From: Lojkania enalia | Lineage: Eukaryota; Ascomycota; Dothideomycetes; Pleosporales | Direction: 5' to 3' | Assembly (NCBI GenBank): GCA_010094045.1 | Contig: ML986731.1 | Span: forward strand, 50,034 to 114,033 | DNA: 64,000 nucleotides | In this document: positions 34,701 through 48,703 of the stretch, piece after piece | How positions within the stretch are numbered: position 1 is the stretch's first letter | Layout: the number at the start of each line of letters is the position of its first letter | Notes under the pieces: model-generated | What the model saw: the letters and a program-made list of their open reading frames with translations, nothing else | Told to the model about the DNA's origin: nothing | Databases searched by the model: none | Translations under genes and position numbers: made by a program

Positions 34701-37268
34701 TAGTAAGAGCTAATAAACAGCTATTTTAATAAGAAGTAGGTAAGCTATAATAATATTAAGTTAACTAAATATAACTAATATAGAAAGAATATTAGTAAGT
34801 AGTAAGATAAGTAGTATAAGGTAAGCTTAGTATAGTAGTAGGTTTAAAAGGTACTAGAAGAGTTATATAAAAGATATGTAGTATATTAGATAATAAAAGA
34901 AGTAGAGATAGAGGAATAGTAGAGGTATAAGATAATATAGTATATAGTATAGTCTAGAATAAATAGGGTTAAACTAGATAGATTTCAGATAAAAATATAT
35001 AATAAAGGAGGGAGTTATAACTACTAGTAATACTAGATTAGTTAAAAGTACTATATAACTAGATTAGATATAAGTAATTAATATTAGTAGCTAAATATAA
35101 TAGTACTACTAACTTAGGCAGTAGTAAAGATTAAAAAGAGGGCTTAAATAATCTAATAGTATAGCTACTTAAGAGAACTTAATAGATATTAAAAGGTATA
35201 TATAGAGTAGTTAGAAAAGAAGTACTTATAATAGGTTTAGAGAGAGTATTTTTTATAATATAATAGTAGTTAGTATTTAAATTATACTCTTTATATAGTA
35301 GAATATAAAATAGAATAATAAGAATAGAGATAGTAAGGTATAATATAAGTAGTAAGCAAGTACGCTAGATAAGTAAGTATACTATCTTATTAACTTTTTT
35401 AACTATTTTAGTAATATATTTTTATAATATATATCCTTAATTAAATAGTATTTATAGTACTCTTCTTATATATATATAAGTTATATCTAGTCTTTTTATA
35501 GTAATTATAGTATATTAAAGCCTATTAACTTATATCTAGTTACGTCTTACCTTAATATATTTTATCCTCTAACTACTACTTAACTACTATTTAAGTAATA
35601 ATCTCCTCTCCCTCTACTTTTAATAAGGTGCCTCGCTTTTAAATCTACTTCTTTTTATACTATTTACGTGTTATAGTAGTCTTATTTACTTTCTTAAAGC
35701 TAGTAAATTAACTCTTTAATAATATAGTTAAATAAAGTATTACCTTAGCACCTTTTTTAAGCTAATTAATTACTATAATAATAGTAGTAGGTAATAAACT
35801 TTTATACCTTTAAATCTAATTATAAATTAATATTAATTAAACTTCTAATTTATACTAGTTATTTAGTATTTTAACTTCTTATATAAAAACTCTTAGTATA
35901 GGTAGTATTAGTATATAAAGTTTTATATTAAACTTTAATATTACTACTTTAAAATTATATAAAACTAAACTAGCCCTTTAAAAGTTTATATAGATATTAT
36001 CCTTTATAATTAATTACTAGTAGGTAGTATAGAAAGCTAGAAGGAATTTAAGTATTATAATATAATTAATATAGTTGTAGATTAGACTTTTAATTTAACT
36101 ACTATACGTTTACTTTAATAGTAAGAAATAACCTATATTAAGAGGTTATAAGAAGTATAATAAGTATAATAGTATATAGAGAGTATAGATTTTATTCTCT
36201 TTATAGATTATCTAGAATTTAAGCGAGTTATAGCTCTTATAGCTATTAAAAATAAGTAGTTACTATATATCTACTCGACGGTTCTTTATATATATAATAA
36301 AGTACTTTAGCTATTTAACTCTAAGATTATTAGTTATCTATCTATTATTATTTAGTCTGATAGCCTAATTCTTAAATATATTATTACTCTTATACTAGGT
36401 AGAAAGGTAGTATTAACTAGTAAAGATAATAAAAGGTAGAATTATCTATAAAGTAGTATTAATTCTCTAAATTATTATAACGTACTTATAATTCTCTAGC
36501 TATATAACTTTTAACTAACTATATCTTTTTAAGCTAGTAATAACTAGTTTAAATAATATCTTACCTATTATAAATTTAGTTTTATTAAAATTGTAGATAT
36601 TTTTATTTTATATATTATATATAGCTTTTATATATATACTATAAGCTTAAACTAAGCTCTAATAATCTTAGAATCTTTATATAAAGCTTTCTAATAATTA
36701 TATAGTCTATTAAATTATATTTTAAAGCTATTTATTTATTTAATACAATTCCTAGACTATTTTTAACTAATCTATAGTATTATATTTAGTAAGTAGTTTA
36801 TCTATCTAATATAAGGCGATAAATTGGGCCCGATTTATAATAGATTAGGTATAGTATTATAGTGCTATACCTAAAATAGGTTGTTAAAAGGAGGCGATTT
36901 ATCTAACCGTTACCCCCCCAATTTATTTACAACTAGTACTCTAACCGTAATACTTTATATATAAAAACTATTTAGTAGAGTTTATTTATTCTACTTATAA
37001 TACTATATTATCGTACCCGTACTAGTATAGGGCTATAATAAGGCTGGAAGGATATAGTTCTACTAGAATATATAGATACTCGAACTGAGGGCGTAATACT
37101 ATATCTGTAATAAGAAGACCTATATATAAGTAAGTAGAATAGCGCTATTACTAGAGAATATTAAGAACTATCTCTACTATCTACCTAAATACTATATTCT
37201 AATATATAAGAAATACGTAACTGCTATATTAAATATTAATATATATCTATAGTACTATTATAATATAA

Positions 37269-37472
37269 TATTATAGGAATTTTCGGCTAGTCTACTAAGC
37301 TATATTAGATATTAATATATAATATTACGGTTAATATTACACCGGATATTACGCTAGATATTAGCTAATATACCCCTTTTTTATATATATAAATATAGCC
37401 CGCTGGCTATTTTTAATCAACTAGTTCAACTCCTTATCTCCCTCTCTAAGATAAGATTCGCCTCTTACTACA
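37269..37472 (+). repeat. 5' LTR of Copia A
   Basis: 204 bp, beginning TATTATAGGAATTTTCGG and ending CCTCTTACTACA; contains a TATATATATAAATATAG stretch that may be the promoter TATA region. Confidence 0.88.
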
Positions 37473-37739
37473 GTTATAAGCCCGGTTACTATACTAAAAT
37501 AGCTGTAACTTAATTTATATATTGTGATTAATATTACTCCTTTTTATTTAGTATTATAATATCGCGATATTATTATCTTTATTATTTACTAACGATCTTT
37601 AGATACTTAGCTATTAGAATTACGTATAAATTCTATACTTTATAAACCTATTAATATACTATATTATATTTAAGGCTATTTTTATTCTCTAATATTAATA
37701 TATTCTAATATATTTCTAGTATTATAACAGTTATATACT

Positions 37740-37853
37740 CCTCTATAGCTATATCTAAGAAGAAGATACTTAGTACTTCTAGTAATTAGGAGGATTAGCT
37801 TAAGTAGTATAAACTAACAGCTAGTAGACTAAAGATATAAGAATATTTAGATC
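37740..37853 (+). pseudogene. Gag N-terminus relic of Copia A
   Basis: Reads AISKKKILSTSSNQ and LTASRLKIQEYLD before being cut by Copia B at the AGATC duplication. It continues at 43109. Confidence 0.55.
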
Positions 37854-37978
37854 TATTATAGCTAAGTTATTTATAGTTAGCCTTTTAACAGGTCTAGAAA
37901 TATATATATAGCATATCTTATATTTCTAGTTAATAGACGTAGTTTTCTAATTCTTATTAAAGCTAGCTAGCTCTAATA
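37854..37978 (+). repeat. 5' LTR of Copia B
   Basis: 125 bp; same length as the 3' LTR at 42979-43103. Confidence 0.88.
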
Positions 37979-38039
37979 GTTATAAGCCTAGAAGCCCTTT
38001 AACTACTACTATATTCTATATAGATAGACTAGAGCTAAT

Positions 38040-41000
38040 TAATATAGGCTCAGTTAATTATATCTCGTTTATTAAGACCTTAGTTACCTCGATGTTGCTA
38101 GGCTAGCTAGGAAACTAGAGAGTTTAGAACTAGTTATAGTAGAGACTTTAATAGATTAACGCGATATAGTATATTAAAAAGATAATAGAATTAGACCTAC
38201 TTATTACTAAAGCTACAGTTATTCTTAATAAGCTAGAGTACTAGATATAGTAGCTATTTTTATAGAAGGACAGCGCGGACTAGAACTAGCTCTAGAAATA
38301 TATAGACCTAGACTTTAGTAAAAAGCTAGTCCTTTAACTAGATACTAAAAAGCTAATTAAGAAGTAGTTTAGAGATTTCTATAAGATAGATAGTAATACT
38401 AAAGTAGTAGATGCTGAAGTAGATATTATAGATCTAACTAATTAAGAATTGGTAAGATATAAAGCCTAGTATAAAATATATAGCTATAGTAAGGCGTAAT
38501 AGCTATAGAAAGAAAAGACTCTTAGGGAATTTATATAGAAGATATCGAGGACGATAGTAGCTTAATATATCTATTTAATTACAGACTATAAAACTATATA
38601 TAATTAATTATAGACTCTTAAAAAGTATTTTTACTTAAGTAAAGCTAAGTATAGTATACAGCTATAGGCTTAATACTAGATGCTTAAGATATAATTAAGA
38701 AAGGGGAACCTAGATACCTAGTTTAAGAATTAGCTTAAAACGACGCGCGTTATAAGCCTAGTAAGTATACTAGAAGTATAGAGGAATTAAGCTTAATAGA
38801 ACTTTATTCTTACAGTTAAGAGCTTAAATAATAGCTAGGTAGTAAATAAGCTATTACTACTTATTAAGTCTAAAGTAGATAATAGGCTATATATAAGTAT
38901 CTCAAACCTAGTAGTATAGTATATATTATACTATTATCGCACTAGACCGGTTATATTAAAGCTAAAGACGTTTATAATACTTAGTATTATACTATAGCAA
39001 CTATAATAATTGTAGTAAACTAATAGCAGCTAGAAACCTTAGTAATTAAAATAGATAGTCTACTTCTATAGAGATAGTTATAAATTTAAGTAGTATCTAT
39101 ATATTAACTTAATACTATACCTATTAGGCTGGCAGCTAGATTAAAATATTAAGTAGAGATTCTAGAAGTTTAAGATATTAAAATCTTCTAGGTTAAAGAT
39201 ACTCTATAATATTAAAAAGTAACTAGTAGTATTAGCAGGCTCTATAAACTCTATAATAGTTTTAGTACTAGTACTAAATATAATAAAAAGATAGGATAAC
39301 GGGTATTAATTATTAGAACTAGCTACGATAGTAACTCTAAACCTAAGTTAATTAGTAAGCTCTATAGCAGCTTTAACTCTATAGTTTAAAGCTATATAGG
39401 CTAAGTAGTATTAGTATTAGCTATTACTACTTAATAGATAGATTATAGACTCTAGCTTAAATACCTATATTACTAATAGCAAGTCTTATAGTTAGAGAAT
39501 AATATAGCAGCTTAGACTAGACAACTATATATATATAGGAGGATAGCTGCTACTAATTTAAGAATAGGGAGAAGTCTAACTATAGATATAGACGCCTACT
39601 AGAATTAAGACTATCCTACTCTTATATATAGTATATATCCTAGAGATGTTTATAAATATAGTTAGTCTCTTATATTATAGTATAGTAGAGATCTATTTTA
39701 ACTTAAGATGAGACTATCTATATTAGATAGATCTATTAAATATTATATATTATTTTAAGCGCACGTCCAGGTATTAGCTAATAGATATAGAGGATAGTAT
39801 ACAACTATCTCTATTAGTATATTTAATATAGTATAGACTAAGGCCTTTCTATGCAGCTTATAAGCAGCTAAAACTTATACCTATATAAGCTTACAGGGTA
39901 TTTAGCTATACTAGCTAGAAGGTAGTTACTTATCTACCTATTTATATTAACAGGCTTAAGTTAATTAAGTAGTAGTAGTAGAGAAATTAAGTTCTAAAGT
40001 AGATAGAATATACCGTCTATATCTAGTCTAAGCTCTATAAGATAGTAAATAGGAGAACTCTTTAGGAACCAGCCTAGAGACTATTTAAGAAACTAGGGAT
40101 AGATTTAATCTAGATACGCGATCGGTTAGAGTACTACTATAATAGAAACTTCTAGATATTCTATATAGTCTGCTAGTATAATAGGTAGTATAAAGCCTGC
40201 TACCTGCTAAATAAGAATATAATAATACTATAATATATAGTATAGAGATTACTAGTTAAGCTTAAAGCTTAATTTAATATATAGATTAAAGCTATTAAGT
40301 TTAATAGCAAGCGCGGATATTCTAAAATACTTCATATCTTTAAGAACCTAGGAATCTTAGTAGAACTATAAGCAGAGTATACTAAAGAGTAGAATAGTTT
40401 AATAGAGAGAGTAGGGTAGTTGCTAGTTGTATAGAGAAGAGCTATAAGGATAGACGCAGGGCTACTAATAGAGGTATTAAACGAGTGCCTACTCTTAGCA
40501 GTCTATCTCCTTAATCGCACGCCGACCAAAACTCTAGACTAGTATACCCTATATAAGATAATACGCGGAACTAGACTGTTAGTAGCTTATCTTAGCATGC
40601 TAAAAGCTAAAGTATATATCCTAAATTATTACCTATACTAGAGAAAGAAGCTATAATCTTATATGCTAATTAGATACTTTATAAAATATAACTCTACAAA
40701 TATCTATTATATCTAGATACTAGAACTAGATAGAGTTATTAGGACTAGAGATATTATCCTACTACCTGCAGAATTGTATAAAGATCTTATCTTTCTAAAT
40801 AAGTAGATACTACATCTAGCAGCCGTAATACTTAATATTAAGGAGAGTTATAAGCTGAATAATATAGAGCTTAAATAGATACTAGATTAATTAACTCCTT
40901 AATCATGTAAGGAGACGTTAAATAATAAGCTTGAGTAGTAGATTAAGTAGTAGCTTAAGTAGGAGCTAGATTAGTAATAATTAAATAAGCTAGCTAGAGT

Positions 41001-42960
41001 AGAGTATCTAGCAGTTAGCAGTATTATAATACTAGAAGACACCCTAGAACCGTATAGTTAAGATAATCGTAATAAGTATCTAGAGGTAATAATTAGCCTC
41101 TCTAAGAGCTAGTATTAAATTAAGCTAGAAGTAGAAGCTCTAGACCGATAATTAAATAATATAAACAGACGCGATAAAATTAGCAGTTAACTTAATACTA
41201 GAAATATTATAGAAACTAGAACTTGTAAAATATCTTATATATACTATATAGTATTTATAGAAGTATTATAGTAGAAGATAAGTAGTAATATACTAGCTAA
41301 TTAGCCTAGGATTAGTCTATATAGAGATTAGCTGCTACTTCTATTAAAGTAATAGAAGTAGCTTAAGAAGTATCTATTTAGAATCGAATTTAAGAAAGTA
41401 GTAATAGTAGAGCTTTAGAGCTACTATAGTAAAGGCTGTCTAGTTTATATAATAGAGACTAGAGCTAGTATATAGCTAGAGATTAAGTTTCTACTACTAA
41501 TATAGGTATTTGTATATAAATTTAATAAGGATAGATATCTATATAAGTTTAAAGCTAGACTAGTTATTAGAAAAGACCTATAGTAGGACTGGGGAGATAT
41601 ATATATAATTACTCTAGTAGTACGAGTATTCTAATTTCTAGTTACTCTAGTAGCAGCTTTTAGACTATACGCCTATTAATACGATATTACTAATACTTTC
41701 TTAAATATACTACTAGATAGACTAATATACGCTTATATACTAGAAGGATTTATATAGGAGCTAGGTAAGCTGCTAGAGATAAGAAAAGCTCTCTATAGCC
41801 TAAGAGATACTTCTCTACTCTAGTATAAGTACTTTAAAAGCTTACTACTTAAGCTAGAACTATAGCTAATCTAGAAGGTTCTATATCTATTTAGAAGTAA
41901 GAGCCTGATAGTATTCTTCTATATTAATAATATAGTTGTCCTAGTCTACTTAAACTACTTTACTATATATTAGCAATTTAAAGTAGGCTTAAAATCGCAG
42001 TATAAGCTATACTTACTTAAATAGCTCTAGTAGTTTCTAGGAATTAGAATAGTTTAAGACTAGAATGTAGGTAGAATCTAGCTTAGTTAAAACTCGTTTA
42101 TTAATAAGGTCGCAGCTAAGTATAGACTATAGAAGTAGGGGTAGAGAAGCTATCCTATAGTACCTCTAGTTAATAACTATCTAGTATTAAGTATAGAGGA
42201 GCTAAACTATTAGAGAACTAAATATTATTAGTAGCTAGTCGGATCCCTAAAATATCTAGTAGTCTATACACGCCTAGATATCTTAAGAGCTTATTTAGCT
42301 CTAGTAACCTATCTTAAAAATCTAAAATAGAGTTATATTTAAGTAGTAGAGCACGTTTAGAGATATATAATTAGTACGAGAGGGCTAGGCTTATAAACAT
42401 CTAGATTAGATTAGGAAAATACAACCTACTTTAGTAATAAATATAAGCTACTATTTTATAAAGTATTAGATATAGTATTTATAGATAATTAAGAAACATA
42501 TTATAGCTTATAAGGCTACCTATTTAAACTCTATAACCTACCTATTAACTAGAAAGTAATAATATAACGCTCAGTTACTAAGTTAATAACTAAGGCTAAG
42601 CTGCTAGCTCTATCCGTAATAGGCAGCGAGCTGTAATAGTAGACTAGAATCTTTAATTACGTAGGGTTTAGTATAGAGATAGTTCCTACACTATTTTATA
42701 ATAATTAGTAGATAGTAGGTATTACTACTAAAGTAGTAGATAGACTATAGACTAGACTATATTATATAGATACTTATTAGATGTAGATTCGACAAGAAGT
42801 TAAAGTAGGAAGGTTATAAGTTAGCTAGAAGCTAACGAACTAGATACTAGCAGACGGTCTTATAAAGATACTACCTAAGTAGAAGTATTTTACCTTTTTA
42901 AAGCAGCTCGGTCTTATAGAAGTATCTAGACTAGTTAACTAGAAGGTAGCTTTACTATTT
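38040..42960 (+). pseudogene. Gag-pol relic of Copia B
   Basis: Gag occupies about 38040-39000. A CCHC-like knuckle lies at about 39055-39100 (VYFYRDSYKFKQYL, Cys/His now Tyr). Protease site IIDSSLNTYITNS near 39440 (family DSGAxxHxT; DSG now DSS). Integrase at about 40040-40560 with LGIDLIQI, EYTKEQNSLIERVGQ and LLNRTPTKTLDQ. RT at about 41500-42150 with YQYDITNTFLN and FFYINNIVVLVY near 41920 (family YVDD; both Asp now Asn). RNase H from about 42430, with NNQQIVGITTK and ADGLIKILP. Many TAA/TAG stops; the gene is dead. Confidence 0.87.
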
Positions 42961-42978
42961 ACTACAGCTAGGGGGGTA

Positions 42979-43103
42979 TATTATAGTTAAACTATTTATA
43001 GTTAGCTTTTTAGCAGGTCTAGAGATATATATATAATATATCTCGCATTTCTAGTTAATAGACGTAGTTTTCTAATCCTTATTAAAGCTAGCCAGCTCTA
43101 ACA
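42979..43103 (+). repeat. 3' LTR of Copia B
   Basis: 125 bp, after a GGGGGG polypurine tract and followed by AGATC. Confidence 0.88.
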
Positions 43104-43108
43104 AGATC

Positions 43109-46100
43109 TAAGCGTACCTTTTAAAAAGGTTAAAATCTATAAGTTAAAACCTCTTCTCTTTAATATAGGTAAGTTCTAGACCCTAAAAATAAATCTAGAA
43201 GGGGAAATAGAAAGATACCCCTCTAATAGAGTTATATATAAAGAAATAACCTTAATATAAATAATAGATTAGAACTAGGTAAGGGACTAATATAACTAAT
43301 AGAGGAAAAATTAGATTAAGATTAATAACGCTTTTTATACTATATATAGCAATATCTTAATAACAATATCGCTTTAATATAAAGCAATACTTAGTAATAA
43401 TATAACTAGCTATAAGATTCTTAGAATCTTATAGGAAAAGTTAGCATCTACTATTAAGTTGAGGGAGCAACTAATCTAGAAGGAATATTAAGCTTTCCTT
43501 AAGTACCCAACTAATAGAGAGGTAGAGAAGTACCTAAATTAGTAGAATTAGATAATCTATTATACTAAGGCTGCTAGCTTAGTAGAAGTTCAGGGCCTTA
43601 GAGTAGAAAAGGATTTTCTTCTAATAGTTGCTAAGAAAGATAAAGTATAGGTACTAATCTATATAGTACTAATTAACGCTAAAAATAAGCTAGGTAGAAT
43701 TAATTAACTAATTCCTATAATTAAACAATTAGTATACTAATATACTAATTACTATAGATATTTTAATCTATAAAAGGCGCTTAGCTTATTCGCAGCTTTA
43801 TAATATCTATTAATTTCTTAAGTAAATTCTAATAGTACTATATAGTAACTTTAAGAAAAATCCAGTTCGCAATCGCGTACTCTACTACCCTACTTCTATA
43901 AGAAGTAATACTTCTAGAGTAATTATAAGTACGTAAACGAATTAATTAGGCTACTAAACTAGATACTAGATTAAGAAATACTAAAAGCCTGAGATAATAT
44001 CTTAAATAAGAATAACTAGGGGAAAAAAATACTCTAAAAATAAATATAGAAAAATATAAGAAGTTAAAATCCTTATTTAATAGTAAAACTTCTATAAAAG
44101 CTGCTAGCCTTTAGGAAAATACTTAGGTAATTTAAAGGGGCAATTTTTTAGCAAGTACTACCCCTAAGAAAGGAAAGACTAGTATTTTAAATTGGTAGAT
44201 ACTTAATTTAAGTTCTAATATCTATATATATAACTCTAAGGCTTTTAGTTAATAGATTACTTAAATAGTAAATTCTAAAGATAAAATTGCTATAAGAAGT
44301 AGTATATACCCTATATTAAAATAGGGTACTATTATAATTATAATTAATTCTCCTACGGGCCTAAAGAATATTAAGCTAATAAAAGTTACTTATATCCCTT
44401 AGTTACTAACTAATATAATAGCTCTAATTAGAAATAGGAAATAGAGTATTCAGTTTAACTTAGGTAGAGATTACCTTTACTAGTATAATTACTATAATAT
44501 CGTTTATTATTTAGAGTTGTTTAACAGCTACTAGCTACTAGATATAGATCTAGTAAAAAGACCTCTACTTAATTTACTTTCTAGATATAAGATAGTTGTA
44601 GTAATTAAGAAAAAGCTCTTTTATTACTAGTAACTAATATAAATTATTTCTTCAGCTGAAGTATACTAATTATTAGACTATCTAGATAGAGATTTAGTAT
44701 TAGTCCTATTTTAGGTAGTTAAGGGTATCTAGTTAAGTAATTAAGAAGTACTAGTATAATAAGATTACTAGATATATATATAAGCGAAGTTATTATAGTA
44801 GATTAGCCGGTATAGTTAGTTTTACCTAGCTACTAAACTATTTAAAAGAATTGTAATTAATATTATATAACTTTAGAAGGACTGTAAAAGGTACTATAAT
44901 AATAAGAGATACCTATTTTATATAGTTAATTAGGTGTTCTAGTAGTATAAGAGATTTATAATATATAATTAATTGAAATCCACTCTTATAAAAGCCTTTA
45001 AAATACTATTAGTAAAAATTAAATAATAGTATAAAAGAAAGATCGTATATATCTATATAGATAATAACTTAAGCTTCTTAGAACTTATAGAAGTATTACT
45101 TAATTAAGAAATTATAATTAAAGCTCGCGTGCCTTATATACCTAAGTAGAATAGTCTAGTAGAATAAGTAGAATACTAAATTATAACCTGCGCGCGCGCT
45201 CTTGCGATAAAAAGTAATATCTCTAATAAATATACTAATAAATTAGCTTATATAGTAATATACCTACTTAATAGAACGCCGATTATAAACCTTTAATTTA
45301 AAACCCTATATAAGGCCGTTTTTAACTATAAACTATCTCTTATTTACCTTTAAGTTATAGGATTATAAGTGTACGTTTTAGATAAAACTCTATTAAAAGG
45401 TAATAAACTAGTATTATAGGTACTAATTAGGAAACTCTTATAATATAGAAGTATAAATATATACTAAATACTAATTCTAAAACTAAAACAGGTATTTAAT
45501 ACTAGGGACGTTATATTTAGCGATATTATATCTAGTAAGGAGGAGGAATATCTGCTAAAAGAATCTTTAGAGAAGATTCTTTTTTAAATTAACGATATTA
45601 AAAGCTCTATTAATAGTAGTAATAATAAAACGATTGAAGTTGTAGAAGCGATTTATAAGGATTAGCTATCTAATTAAGATATCTCTATTAAGTTAGCAGG
45701 TAATTTAATTAGTAAGAAGGTCTATTAGTAGAAAAATACTATTTTTAAAGAATAAATCGACGATATTACTAGTAATTAGGGACTCCTAACGCTAGAATTA
45801 ACACTAGTACTAGTACTAAAGAATTAGGATGCCCCTATAGCGCTACTAATAGATAGTAAAGATACTATGTTTAGCGATAATTTACTATAAAGATAGTAAC
45901 TATCACCTTTTTATACTTCTATACCCTTAAGAAGAACAAATAATACCCTATAGAGGGAAGAAATTAGTAGTTAAATATTAAGAGATAATATAATTTAGAG
46001 AGGTAAGTTCTTATATAGCTATAAACCGCTTTAGTTATATTTTACTATCTTTATAGTACTATCTAATAGCGAGCTGATACTAGTAAATTATATAAAGAAA

Positions 46101-47960
46101 ACTTGTACTATTAGAAAATATTATTATAATTAGCTTCTACTAGAACTAAAGTACTATAAGAATCTAAAGAATTACCCTTTTAATACTAGCTTTTATAAGG
46201 CCTATCGCGCTAAATTATAGAAGTAGAAGGATATAGATATCTAGTAAAAGGTAATAATCCTCTAAGATTCTACTAAAATTCTTCTAGTAATGTAGGTATT
46301 TATATATAAATTTAATAAGAACGGTTTCTTATATAAATTTAAGGCTAGATTAGTTGTATACGGCGATCTATAATCTTAATAGAGAGATACTTATACTACT
46401 ATACTAGCCGCACGAACCTTTTACTTTCTAATATTAATTGCAACTTATTTTAAACTTAATATATACTAGTTTAATATTATTAACACGTTTCTTAACTGCT
46501 AATTAGATAGGTTAATATATATCTATATACTAGAAGGTTTTATATATAAATATAGAAAATATCTACAACTATAGAAAGTTATATATAGTTTTAAGGATAC
46601 TCTAAAACTTTAGTATTATAAGCTAGATAGGACTCTAAGGTAATTAGGCCTTAAAATAGTATTAGGAATATCTTACTTATACGTAAATAATAAGCTAATT
46701 ATCTTCTTTTACGTTAATAATATTATAATCCTAGTTTATCTATTAAATATCTCTATTAAGTAGAAATTTAAATTATAATTAAGTAATAAATATAAACTTT
46801 AATCTCTTAGAGATTTAAATTAGTTTTTAGGAGTTCGAGTCGTACGCGATATATAGTAGTATAAGATTTAGCTACTATAGAACTTATTTATTAATAAAGT
46901 AGTAGTATAATTTAATATTACGGTTAATAAAAAGGTGCTAAGTACGCCTCTATATAAGAATATACTACTAGCTGCTACTAAGGAATCTTCTAATAGGATA
47001 TCTTACTACTAACAACTAATTAGTTATCTAGCCTAAATTATAGTTTTTATATACTTTAATATCGCGCGAGTGTACTTAATATTATTATAATACCTCTAGA
47101 ACCCTAGTAATTATTATATTAATACTACCTTAAGGATATAGTAATATCTAATTAGTATAAAGTACTTAGCAATTATAGTAATAGCTAATAATATATAAAA
47201 TACCTCTACTATTAGCTAGAGTAGTAATACTAATTATATTAACCCTATAGAGTAATTACTATTTTATAGTATATTTAATATAGTTTTTAATAATAATTCT
47301 AATATTTGTTAAAATTCCTATAGCTATATATTTTAACTTTTTAGAATGCTAATTAATTAGAAAGCCTTAATTCAGCGTATAGTTATAAAATCGACTATTA
47401 AGGTAGAATTATTAGTACTATTAATCGCCGGATTAGAAATAGAATAGTAGTAGAAGGCCTTCGCCTTACTATACTTCTATATTAACATGTAACTAGTACT
47501 ACTTTATAATAATTAACAAATAGTAGATATCGTAAATAAGCTATCTAAACGTCTTAATACCAAACTTCGCTATATAAATATATACTAGTACTAGCTATAT
47601 TAAAAAGTAGTAGAGTAGAGACTTATAATTAGTTAGTAACTGATGAATCTAATACTAGCTAATAGCTTTATAAAAGTTCTACAGCTGTAATAATACTAAA
47701 GGTTTATTAAGTAACTAAAAATAGAAGATATTTTAGCTAGAATTAAATCTTAGGAATTTCTATTAGCTAAATAAATCGATTACTAATAAGAATCTTAGGG
47801 GGTAATTAAAAATTAATTATAACTCACCCTATATTATATTAAATTAATATTTCTACAAGCGTATTTAGCTCTACTACTAGTTACTCTATATAATTTACCT
47901 CTTTTAATATAGTATCTACCTTTATTTTTTTTAACGCAGCTTCTCCTTTGCAGTTAAAGC
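43109..47960 (+). pseudogene. Gag-pol relic of Copia A
   Basis: Resumes after Copia B. Gag (about 43110-43850) includes ILSNNITSYKILRILQEKL. A zinc-knuckle relic lies near 43900 (PYFYKKQYFQSNYKYVNE, family CxxC..H..C). Integrase at about 44850-45330, with IPKQNSLVEQVEYQIITC and YLLNRTPIINL. RT at about 46280-46900, with FKARLVVYGDLQ and IIFFYVNNIIILVYL near 46705 (family YVDD; Asp now Asn). RNase H at about 47350-47720 with YNNQQIVDIVNKL. Stops replace Gln/Trp throughout. Confidence 0.83.
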
Positions 47961-47970
47961 TAGGGGGGTA

Positions 47971-48174
47971 TATTATAGGGATTTTCGGCTAGTCTGCTAA
48001 ACTGTATTAGATATCGACGTATAATATTATAGTCGATATTATGCTAGATATTATGCTAAATATTAGCTAATATACCTCTTTTTTATATATATAAATATAG
48101 CCCGCTAGCTATCTTCAATTAACTAGTTCAGCTCCTTATCTTCCTCCCTAAGATAAGATTCGCCTCTTACTATA
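47971..48174 (+). repeat. 3' LTR of Copia A
   Basis: 204 bp, flanked on the right by the TATAA duplication, after which TLH unit 2 resumes. Confidence 0.88.
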
Positions 48175-48703
48175 TATAATAATAGAATAGAGGAGGGTAA
48201 TTATCGAGTATACTTATTAGTAGCTGATTAGACTAGTAAAGAATATCTAGCTACCTATACTATTTAAGTAACGAATACTAGAATTAGAAAAGCTATTAAA
48301 TAGGTTCTAATATAAGTAATCTAGATATTATATTACTACTAATATTAACGCGCTATATATATATCTAAAGAAGAAGTATAAGTAGATATAGATAGGTAAT
48401 AAAAATAGATTCTATTAGAAGGTTAAAGTATAGATATTCTTTTAGGCTGGTAGACTATAATAATATTTTATTATTAATATAGGTAGTTATAACTATAAAC
48501 TAGCTATTTTCTATATAAAAGCTAATATTATATATAATTAGTTAGCTAGGTTTAAACTTATAAAGTAGAAGAAAGAAGAGAAAGTATAGGTTATAAATGC
48601 GGAAGTAGTAAAGACTAATAAAACTAGGTAGTTTAAATAGATAGAGTAGCTAAAGTATTTAGTAAAGTAGAATTAAGTATATTTTATATATTAGATCCAG
48701 CTA

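Larger units (their letters stand above)
28721..36800 (+). pseudogene. TLH unit 1: near full-length telomere-linked RecQ helicase relic
   Basis: About 6.2 kb after removing the nested Fot1-like element (29860-31726 plus TA). Left-end untranslated region, then an N-terminal region (about 29040-29850), a Ser/Asn-rich linker (31845-31970), a DUF3505-like region (about 32090-33490, with YLQQVDYFLELL-type and PLN.. motifs), then helicase motif I as LLTSRKKSLLFT near 33745 (family LPTGGGKSLLF) and motif II as IIVDEYYLIFT near 34030 (family VDECHL). The C-terminal lobe has LSIGVDFLRIIFIL near 34475 (family GTGVDFPGI). The tail to 36800 is unassigned. TLH genes typically lie within a few kb of fungal telomeres. 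RIP stops make this copy dead. Confidence 0.82.
37854..43103 (+). mobile_element. Ty1/Copia retrotransposon B, nested in Copia A
   Basis: 5,250 bp with two 125-bp LTRs (37854-37978, 42979-43103) and a 5-bp target duplication AGATC (37849-37853, 43104-43108). Polypurine tract AGCTAGGGGGG ends near 42976. Domain order is gag, zinc knuckle, protease, integrase, RT, RNase H. It is the youngest insertion of this nest and keeps long stretches that are open if TAG/TAA are read as Gln/Trp. Confidence 0.93.
37269..48174 (+). mobile_element. Ty1/Copia retrotransposon A (RIP-degraded) with nested Copia B
   Basis: 204-bp LTRs (37269-37472, 47971-48174) with a 5-bp target duplication TATAA (37264-37268, 48175-48179). 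Without the nested Copia B and its duplication it is about 5.65 kb. Polypurine tract GCTAGGGGGG at about 47959-47968. Gene order gag, protease/integrase, RT, RNase H is Copia-type. It inserted into TLH unit 2. Confidence 0.92.
36801..48703 (+). pseudogene. TLH unit 2: truncated relic split by Copia elements
   Basis: Two parts, 36801-37268 and 48180-48703, join to about 990 bp once the nested Copia (with TATAA duplication) is removed. It holds the left-end region and the N-terminal protein region only. It ends at GCTACCTA, where the intact unit reads GCTGCCTAACTAAG, and the next unit starts immediately. Confidence 0.8.
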
